64,000 bases of DNA from Herbidospora sakaeratensis (GTDB lineage: Bacteria; Actinomycetota; Actinomycetes; Streptosporangiales; Streptosporangiaceae). The position numbers and the translations under genes are program-made. The notes below the pieces were generated by a model. It had not been told where the DNA came from, ran no database searches, and was given only the letters and a program-made list of their open reading frames with translations. Below are positions 58,903-64,000 of this stretch, piece by piece. The stretch spans positions 1,310,679 to 1,374,678 of the forward strand of contig NZ_BBXC01000007.1 of NCBI RefSeq assembly GCF_001570525.1. The letters are read 5' to 3'. Positions within the stretch are counted from its first letter, which is position 1; every line of letters starts with the position of its first letter.

Positions 58903-59748
58903 ATGGATGTGGAGCTGCGGCACCTGCGGGCGTTCGTCACCGTGGCCCGGCTGGGGTCGTTCACCCGCGCGGCCGACGAGATGGCGCTCACCCAGCCCGC
59001 GCTGAGCCGGACCGTGCGCCAGCTGGAGGACGCGCTCCAGGTGCGGCTGCTCGACCGCAGCTCCCGGCACGTCGAGCTCACGGGCGAGGGGCGGCAGTTC
59101 CTGGACGACGCTGAGAGGGTGCTCGCCGACGTCGACCGCGCCGTGTCGGCGGCCCGGCGGCAGAGCCGGGTCCGGCTGGGTTTCAGCTGGCTGCTGCCCG
59201 ACCCGTGGGCGCAGGAGATGATCAACCGGTTCGAGGAGGCGACCGGGAGCACGGTCGTCATGGTCCGCGCCGACGACGTGATCGCGGCCGTGGAGCGCGG
59301 CACCGTCGACGTCGGGCTGCTGCGGGGCGACCTGAGACACCCCGCCTCGGGCGAGCTGCGGCTCGTCCACCTCTTCGACGAGACGCGCGTGGCGGTCTGC
59401 GACCTCAACAGCGACCTGGCCGCCCGCGACCACGTCGACTGGGAGGAGATCCCCGACTGGCCCCTGGTCGTCAACGTCCTCAGCGGGACCACCGGGCCGT
59501 GGTCGTGGTCCGACCGGCAACCCCGCGCCGTCGTCGAGACCGAGAACTTCGACGAGTGGATCGAGTCGGTCGCCGCCGGGCGCGGCATCGGGGTGGTGCC
59601 GGAGGTGGCCCGGCGGCGCTCCGTCCACCCCGCCGTCACGTACGTGCCGCTGCGGAACGCCCCGCCGATCCCGGTGTCGCTGGCCTTCGTGCCCGGCAGG
59701 CAGGAGCGGCTGGTGCGCGCGTTCGTGGAGGCCGCCCTGCAGGCGTGA
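58903..59748 (+). CDS. LysR-family transcriptional regulator
   Basis: A 281-residue regulator: HTH at about 3-62 (LRHLRAFVTVARLGSFTRAADEM, LTQPALSRTVRQLED) and a two-lobed effector domain (about 90-275). It is divergent from a nitronate monooxygenase gene and likely activates it in response to a nitro compound; the effector identity is inference. The frame extends to 58825 but the leaderless ATG at 58903 gives a normal LysR N-terminus. Confidence 0.93.
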   Translation: MDVELRHLRAFVTVARLGSFTRAADEMALTQPALSRTVRQLEDALQVRLLDRSSRHVELTGEGRQFLDDAERVLADVDRAVSAARRQSRVRLGFSWLLPDPWAQEMINRFEEATGSTVVMVRADDVIAAVERGTVDVGLLRGDLRHPASGELRLVHLFDETRVAVCDLNSDLAARDHVDWEEIPDWPLVVNVLSGTTGPWSWSDRQPRAVVETENFDEWIESVAAGRGIGVVPEVARRRSVHPAVTYVPLRNAPPIPVSLAFVPGRQERLVRAFVEAALQA

Positions 59749-59752
59749 CGGC

Positions 59753-60400
59753 TCAGGGCGCCAGCCCGGTCTCGTACGCGATGATGACCAGCTGCACCCG
59801 GTCGCGGGCGGCCAGCTTCACCAGCAGCCGCGTCACGTGGGCCTTGACCGTCGCCGCGCTGATGAACAACTCGGCCGCGATCTCGGCGTTCGACCGGCCG
59901 CGCCCGATCAGGGTCAGCACCTCGCGCTCGCGGTCGGTGATCACGGCCAGCGACCGGGGCTCGGGACGGGGTTCCGGCCGGGCGGCGAAGGCCGCGATCA
60001 ATCGGCGGGTCACGGCGGGCGCGATCAGGGCGTCACCGGCGGCGACCACCCGCACCGCGCTCAGGATGTCGTCGAGCGCCATGTCCTTGACCAGGAACCC
60101 GGCCGCTCCGGCGCGCAGGGCGCCGTAGACGTTCGCGTCGTCGTCGAAGGTCGTCAGCACCACCACCCGGGCGGTCCCGCCCGCCTCGGTGATCCGCCGG
60201 GTCGCCTCGATGCCGTCCATGCCGGGCATCCGCAGGTCCATCACGACCACGTCGGGGGCGAGTTCTCCGGTGAGGCGGACCGCCTCGGCGCCGGTGCCGG
60301 CCTCGCCCGCGACCTCCAGGCCGGGCGCGTCGGCGATGACCATGCGCAGCGCGGTCCGGATCAGCGGCTGGTCGTCGGCCAGCAGCACGCGCACGGTCAC
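59753..60400 (-). CDS. NarL/FixJ-family response regulator
   Basis: A 215-residue regulator: receiver domain with DD at 9-10, phospho-acceptor Asp in VVMDLRMPG, Thr in VLTTF and Lys in LVKD; LuxR HTH at about 150-210 (ITDREREVLTLIGRGRSN ... VKAHV). GTG 60400 overlaps the kinase stop by four bases. Partner of the kinase upstream; no obvious target operon adjoins, so it may act on the secreted hydrolase divergent from the kinase or at a distance. Confidence 0.93.
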   Translation of the reverse strand: MTVRVLLADDQPLIRTALRMVIADAPGLEVAGEAGTGAEAVRLTGELAPDVVVMDLRMPGMDGIEATRRITEAGGTARVVVLTTFDDDANVYGALRAGAAGFLVKDMALDDILSAVRVVAAGDALIAPAVTRRLIAAFAARPEPRPEPRSLAVITDREREVLTLIGRGRSNAEIAAELFISAATVKAHVTRLLVKLAARDRVQLVIIAYETGLAP

Positions 60401-61458
60401 CGCGCCTCCACCGGCAGCCGCGCCGCCACCCGGAACCCGCCCCCGGGCGCGGGACCGGCCGTGAACTCGCCGCCCAGCAGCGCCGCCCGCTCCCGCATGC
60501 CGGCCAGCCCGAACCCCGGCACGATCGGCCCCCGGCCGCCCCGCCCGCCGTCGACGACCTCGACGGCCACCTCGGCCTCGCGGTAGTCGATCGTCACCGC
60601 GCACGAGCCGGTCGCGGCGTGCCGGGCCACGTTGGTGACGGCCTCCTGGATGATCCGGTACGCCGCCCTGTCGACCTCCGGCGGCAACGTCCGCCGCCCG
60701 CCGCGTTCCCGGATCTCCACGCGCACCCCCGTCGCGGCGAGCCGCGGCAGGTCGGCCAGCCCGCCCGAGGGGGCCGGGTCGCCGTCGCGCAGCGCCACCA
60801 GCAGGCGGCGCAGCCCCGTGAGCACCTCGCGCCCGGCCGTCTCGATCTCGCCGAGCGCCCGCGCCGCCTCGTCGGGCCGGGTCTCGATCACCCGCCGGGC
60901 CGCCCCGGCTTGGAAGGCGATCACGCCCATGGAGTGGGCGACCGTGTCGTGCAGCTCGCGGGAGATGCGCAGCCGCTCGTCGGTGACGGCCTGGGCGGCG
61001 GTCCAGCCGACGCGCGCGGCGGTGTGCTCGCCGGCCTGCCCGACGGCCCGGCCGAGCAACCAGGCGATCACGGTGAACAGCACCACCACGGAGTAGGCGG
61101 GCGGGGCGGACAGCAGGCAGAGGATCTCCACCCCCGCCGCGGCGGCCAGGGCGACCGCCGAGACGCGCCGGGCGGCGGTGGCGGCGATCCGGTAGAGGGC
61201 GAAGTCGACCACGGCGAACTGGGCGAACGGCAGCACCCCGACGGAGAGCAGGCCGCCGACCGGCAGCGTGACCAGCAACAGGGCGAGCCCCGGCAGCGGC
61301 CGCCGGTCGAGCAGCCATCCGCCCGCCACGACCAGCACGGTCGTGACCGCCAGCACGGCCACATCGGAGCCCCCGGGGGAGCCGCCACGCGACAACACCA
61401 CGACCAGCACGCCGACCGCCCACGGCGGGACCGTCCACCACAAGCCCGGTTGACCCAT
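60397..61458 (-). CDS. NarL/DesK-type sensor histidine kinase
   Basis: A 353-residue kinase with four to five N-terminal membrane segments (to about residue 125). HisKA_3 follows (ISRELHDTVAHSMGVIAFQAGAA) with the phospho-acceptor His, then HATPase motifs QEAVTNVARHA and FGLAGMRERAALLGG. ATG 61458 is chosen because TACGAT lies 6 bases upstream; a longer frame lacks support. Confidence 0.93.
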   Translation of the reverse strand: MGQPGLWWTVPPWAVGVLVVVLSRGGSPGGSDVAVLAVTTVLVVAGGWLLDRRPLPGLALLLVTLPVGGLLSVGVLPFAQFAVVDFALYRIAATAARRVSAVALAAAAGVEILCLLSAPPAYSVVVLFTVIAWLLGRAVGQAGEHTAARVGWTAAQAVTDERLRISRELHDTVAHSMGVIAFQAGAARRVIETRPDEAARALGEIETAGREVLTGLRRLLVALRDGDPAPSGGLADLPRLAATGVRVEIRERGGRRTLPPEVDRAAYRIIQEAVTNVARHAATGSCAVTIDYREAEVAVEVVDGGRGGRGPIVPGFGLAGMRERAALLGGEFTAGPAPGGGFRVAARLPVEAR

Positions 61459-61464
61459 GGGCCG

Positions 61465-61470
61465 ATCGTA
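61465..61470 (-). promoter_or_regulatory. -10 element of the second histidine kinase gene
   Basis: TACGAT (minus strand), 6 bases before the ATG at 61458. Confidence 0.5.
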
Positions 61471-61559
61471 GGTTCGCGGCGGTGGGCGAGGAATCGGACC
61501 GTGGTCGTACACCCCGGCTCCGACGCGCCCCTTCGGCGGGCTGCGGCATCGTCCCCGGC

Positions 61560-62399
61560 ATGAAGCGTCTGCTGGGATCACTCCTGCTCACCGCGTCCGT
61601 GGCCGTGCCGGTCGGCGGCCAGGGCGTCGCCGCGCCGCCGGCGACCCCGGTGGCCTTCGGCCCGGCGCAGTACACCCTGACCAGGGAGGCCATCGGCCGC
61701 GCCGCCCGGCAGGCCGCCGAACGGGGCGACGCCACGCGGGCCGCGTCGTTGCGCGCGATGGCGGTTCCGGCGCGCACGTTCCTGGCCTTCGACGGCCACG
61801 ACGGTGGCACGGCGATCGAGGTCGTCGGCGCGCTCCCGGCCCGGACCGTCGCGATCCTGGTCCCCGGCGCGGGCACCACCCTCGACGCCTACGGGCGGCT
61901 CCGGGGCGGCGCGCTGCGCCTCCACGCCGCGCTCGGGCCCGGTTCGGCGGTCGTCGCCTGGCTCGGCTACCCGGCCCCGCGCCTGCTCAGCCTCGGCTCG
62001 GTGACCACCACCCGCGCCGACGCGGCGGCCCCGCGCCTGCGCGCGTTCGTCACCCGGCTCGCCGCCGCCCACCCGGCCGCGCGGATCTCGCTGCTCTGCC
62101 ACTCCTACGGCGCCGTCGTGTGCGCCCGCGCCGCGCCGGGCCTGCCCGTCGAAAACCTGGTCCTGTACGGCTCCGCCGGCGTCCCGGCCCCGTCGGCCGC
62201 CGCCCTGCGCAGCCCGGGGACCGTCTGGGCCGGCCGGGGCCGGGCCGACTGGATCGGCGACGTGCCGGCGATCTTCGGACCCGACCCCGCGGCCCCGGGC
62301 TTCGGGGCGCGGCCGTTCGACGCCGGCGACGCCGGGCACGGCGACTACCTGCTGGGCCGGTCGCTGATGAGCATCGCCCGGATCGTGGCCCATGCGTGA
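61560..62399 (+). CDS. Secreted alpha/beta hydrolase (DUF1023-like)
   Basis: A 279-residue protein with a signal peptide (residues 1-26, MKRLLGSLLLTASVAVPVGG). The hydrolase fold has VPGAGTTLDAYGR near the oxyanion region, the nucleophile elbow CHSYGAV near 178 and a C-terminal GDAGHGDYL with the probable catalytic His. Relatives include actinobacterial DUF1023 lipases or esterases. It overlaps the membrane acyltransferase gene by 8 bp, so the two may work on the same surface lipid or glycan. Confidence 0.87.
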   Translation: MKRLLGSLLLTASVAVPVGGQGVAAPPATPVAFGPAQYTLTREAIGRAARQAAERGDATRAASLRAMAVPARTFLAFDGHDGGTAIEVVGALPARTVAILVPGAGTTLDAYGRLRGGALRLHAALGPGSAVVAWLGYPAPRLLSLGSVTTTRADAAAPRLRAFVTRLAAAHPAARISLLCHSYGAVVCARAAPGLPVENLVLYGSAGVPAPSAAALRSPGTVWAGRGRADWIGDVPAIFGPDPAAPGFGARPFDAGDAGHGDYLLGRSLMSIARIVAHA

Positions 62400-64000
62400 C
62401 CGTGGCGTCGACGCGCTGCGTGCCTTCGCGATCACGGGGGTGGTGGGCGGCCACTGGCTCGTCACCGCCCTCGTCGCCGACAGCGGCACGATCAGGGTGA
62501 CCAGCCCGCTGAAGCACCTGCCCGAACTGGCCCCGGTGTCGTGGCTGCTCCAGACGATGGCGCTGTTCTTCCTGGTCGGCGGCATGGTCGCGGCCCGGAG
62601 CACGACCCCGCTGCGGCTGCGCCTGCTCCGGCTGCTGCGCCCGCTGCCCGCCCTCGCCGGGGTGTGGGCCGTCGTGGTGGTCGTGCTGCTGGCCTGCGGT
62701 GCCGACCCCGGCACGGTGGCGGCGCTGGCCAAGCTGGTGTGGGCGCCGTTGTGGTTCCTGCCCGTCTACGGCGCGCTGATGGCGGCGACACCGCTGGTCG
62801 CGAGGCTGCACCCCGGCTGGCCGGTGGCCGTGGTCGCGGCCGTCGACCTGGCCAGGTTCGGCTTCGACGCCCCCGGGTGGGTCGGCTGGCTCAACGTGGG
62901 GGCGGCCTGGCTGGTGCCCTACTGCGTCGGGCTGACCTGGCGGCGGCACGACGGCTGGACGCTGCTGGCGGGCGGGGCCGTCGCGACCGGCGTGCTGATC
63001 ACCGCCGGGGGCTACCCGGCGGCCATGGTCGGCGTGCCCGGCGCGGTGGTGTCGAACCAGTCGCCGCCGACGCTGGCCGCCGTGACGTTCGGGCTGGCCC
63101 AGGCGGGCGCGGCGCTGCTGCTCCTCGGCCCGCTGCGCCGCCTCATGCGCCGCCCGGCCCTGTGGGGCGCGGTGGCGGCGGTGAACCTGTCGGCGCTGAC
63201 CGTCTACGTCTGGCACCAGACGGCCCTCATCGCGGTGACCGCGCTCGCGCTGCCCGCCGGGCCGCTGGCCGGGCTGCACACCATTCCGGTCGATCTGGGC
63301 TGGGTGGCGGCCCGGCTGGCCTGGTTGCCGCTGTTCGTGCCGGCCCTGCTGGCCTGCCGGGCCGTGTTCCAGCGGGCGGCCCCGTCACGTCGCCGCCCCG
63401 GTGAGCTGGGCGTGCAGCCGCCTGCACTCGTGGACGAAGCGGAGCGTGCGCGGGCTCCGCGCGTTCTCGGCGACGACCGGGATCTCCCCGCGCGCGCCGG
63501 CCCGGCGGGCGACGTCGGCGGCGAAGGCGACGAGTTCGGTGAGCGTCACGGTCATGCGCCGGCGCTCGACCGGCAGCACCGCGGGCAACACGGCGCTCAG
63601 GACGCGCCACACCTCCTGGTGGCCGCCCGCCTCGGCGAGCTCACTCAGCACCGCGACGGCCGGCCGGGTCTCCCGGCCCGAGCGGCGCAGCACCAGCACG
63701 AGCTGCCGGGCGACCTCCTCGACGGGCAGCTCGCCCTTGGCGGCCATGGCCCGGAACAGCGGGACCACGCCGGGCGCGCCACAGGCCACGAGGAACGCGA
63801 CGATCACCGCCGTCGGCGCGCCGGCCGGGCCCTCGGCGAGCTCCAGCCCGGCCAGCTCGGCAGGGGTCACCCGTTCGCGCAGCAGGTAGGGCAGCAGGTT
63901 GAGCGCCACGACCTCGCGGTGGGAGGGCAGCATGGCGGGCCAGTCGCCGAGCCCCTGGGCAGAGTCGTCGACCATCCAGTCGCGGGGCTCGCGCAGCAGC
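62392..64000 (+). CDS. Acyltransferase-3-type membrane protein; frame open to window end
   Basis: The first ~330 residues (to about base 63390) are a multi-helix membrane acyltransferase: the opening RGVDALRAFAITGVVGGHW carries the catalytic His environment of the family, and about ten hydrophobic segments follow, ending in ARLAWLPLFVPALLACRAV. Such enzymes acylate exported sugars, lipids or antibiotics. No in-frame stop occurs from there to base 64000; the extra >200 codons lie opposite a real gene and look unlike membrane protein. A single-base slip near 63385-63400 would reach a TGA at 63402-63404. I trust the membrane part, not the extension. Confidence 0.7.
   Translation, partial: MRDRGVDALRAFAITGVVGGHWLVTALVADSGTIRVTSPLKHLPELAPVSWLLQTMALFFLVGGMVAARSTTPLRLRLLRLLRPLPALAGVWAVVVVVLLACGADPGTVAALAKLVWAPLWFLPVYGALMAATPLVARLHPGWPVAVVAAVDLARFGFDAPGWVGWLNVGAAWLVPYCVGLTWRRHDGWTLLAGGAVATGVLITAGGYPAAMVGVPGAVVSNQSPPTLAAVTFGLAQAGAALLLLGPLRRLMRRPALWGAVAAVNLSALTVYVWHQTALIAVTALALPAGPLAGLHTIPVDLGWVAARLAWLPLFVPALLACRAVFQRAAPSRRRPGELGVQPPALVDEAERARAPRVLGDDRDLPARAGPAGDVGGEGDEFGERHGHAPALDRQHRGQHGAQDAPHLLVAARLGELTQHRDGRPGLPARAAQHQHELPGDLLDGQLALGGHGPEQRDHAGRATGHEERDDHRRRRAGRALGELQPGQLGRGHPFAQQVGQQVERHDLAVGGQHGGPVAEPLGRVVDHPVAGLAQQ
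63385..63999 (-). CDS. DUF6493-like protein, 5' part beyond window edge
   Basis: A partial gene whose frame is open from 63999 leftward; it codes for at least 204 residues ending at 63385. LPSHREVVALNLLPYLL aligns with LPSHREVVAAHVLECFV of the 873-residue protein at 46970-49591, and both share a helix-rich tail with GARGE and a terminal Arg-rich helix. It is therefore the C-terminal third of a paralogue. It opposes the extended reading frame of the acyltransferase. Function unknown. Confidence 0.8.
   Translation of the reverse strand: MLREPRDWMVDDSAQGLGDWPAMLPSHREVVALNLLPYLLRERVTPAELAGLELAEGPAGAPTAVIVAFLVACGAPGVVPLFRAMAAKGELPVEEVARQLVLVLRRSGRETRPAVAVLSELAEAGGHQEVWRVLSAVLPAVLPVERRRMTVTLTELVAFAADVARRAGARGEIPVVAENARSPRTLRFVHECRRLHAQLTGAAT

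Noticed and set aside
59753-61879. 708-residue minus-strand frame
   Set aside because: Only the response regulator at its end is real; the rest is a shadow of the histidine kinase frame.

Overview
The window is very GC-rich DNA with almost continuous coding sequence. It has GTG and TTG starts, 4-base start/stop overlaps, LexA, ECF42, PucR, HxlR, TetR and WYL regulators, and Zur-type alternative ribosomal protein genes. This fits the chromosome of a filamentous actinomycete; the order Streptosporangiales is my best guess, from general style only. I saw no rRNA, tRNA, CRISPR array, integrase, transposase or phage gene, so this looks like an ordinary, regulator-rich chromosome segment.

Layout. 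0-6.5 kb: the 3' part of a divergent NAD-dependent DNA ligase, a small secreted protein, a phosphoesterase, a LexA-like repressor, then a VOC protein, a DGPF protein and an ECF42 sigma factor. 6.5-13.7 kb: an FAH-family protein, then a minus-strand operon (ABC ATPase, permease, S41 protease-like lipoprotein, lipoprotein hydrolase) divergent from a NarL-type two-component system. 13.7-16 kb: a crystallin-like secreted protein, a 2-hydroxyacid dehydrogenase and a secreted protein with a duplicated domain. 16-28.4 kb: the most interesting block, with a peptide ABC importer embedded between two cytoplasmic S12 serine hydrolases, an M19 dipeptidase, a GNAT acyltransferase, an N-succinylamino acid racemase/OSBS-type enolase and a PucR regulator. 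I read it as a candidate pathway for importing peptides that contain D-amino acids and converting the D-residues. 28.4-33 kb: unknown proteins, a cobalamin riboswitch in front of a [2Fe-2S] protein, and a glycosyltransferase/TetR pair. 33-39 kb: a ferredoxin-reductase fusion with its cytochrome P450, an MFS exporter with a divergent HxlR regulator, and an NmrA-type protein. 39-41.2 kb: a Zur-box-centred island with a CobW-like protein divergent from zinc-free ribosomal proteins L33, L28, S14 and L32. 41.2-46.3 kb: oxidoreductases and hydrolases, several paired with a divergent regulator and a visible operator. 46.3-49.6 kb: a membrane protein and a large DUF6493-like protein whose paralogue starts the far end of the window. 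49.7-64 kb: an FN3-CBM2 secreted protein, a DJ-1 protein, an MFS protein, a WYL regulator with RidA, a guanidine-III riboswitch with an SMR exporter, an SDR/TetR pair, a secreted triple-repeat protein, a nitronate monooxygenase/LysR pair, a second two-component system, a secreted hydrolase, a membrane acyltransferase and the partial DUF6493-like gene.

Two themes recur. Many genes carry a -10-like hexamer (TANNNT) 6-8 bases before the start codon, the signature of leaderless transcripts; this also decides several starts. Many regulators sit divergent from a target gene with a clear inverted or direct repeat between them. All functions are inferred by reading motifs and families; no database search was run.
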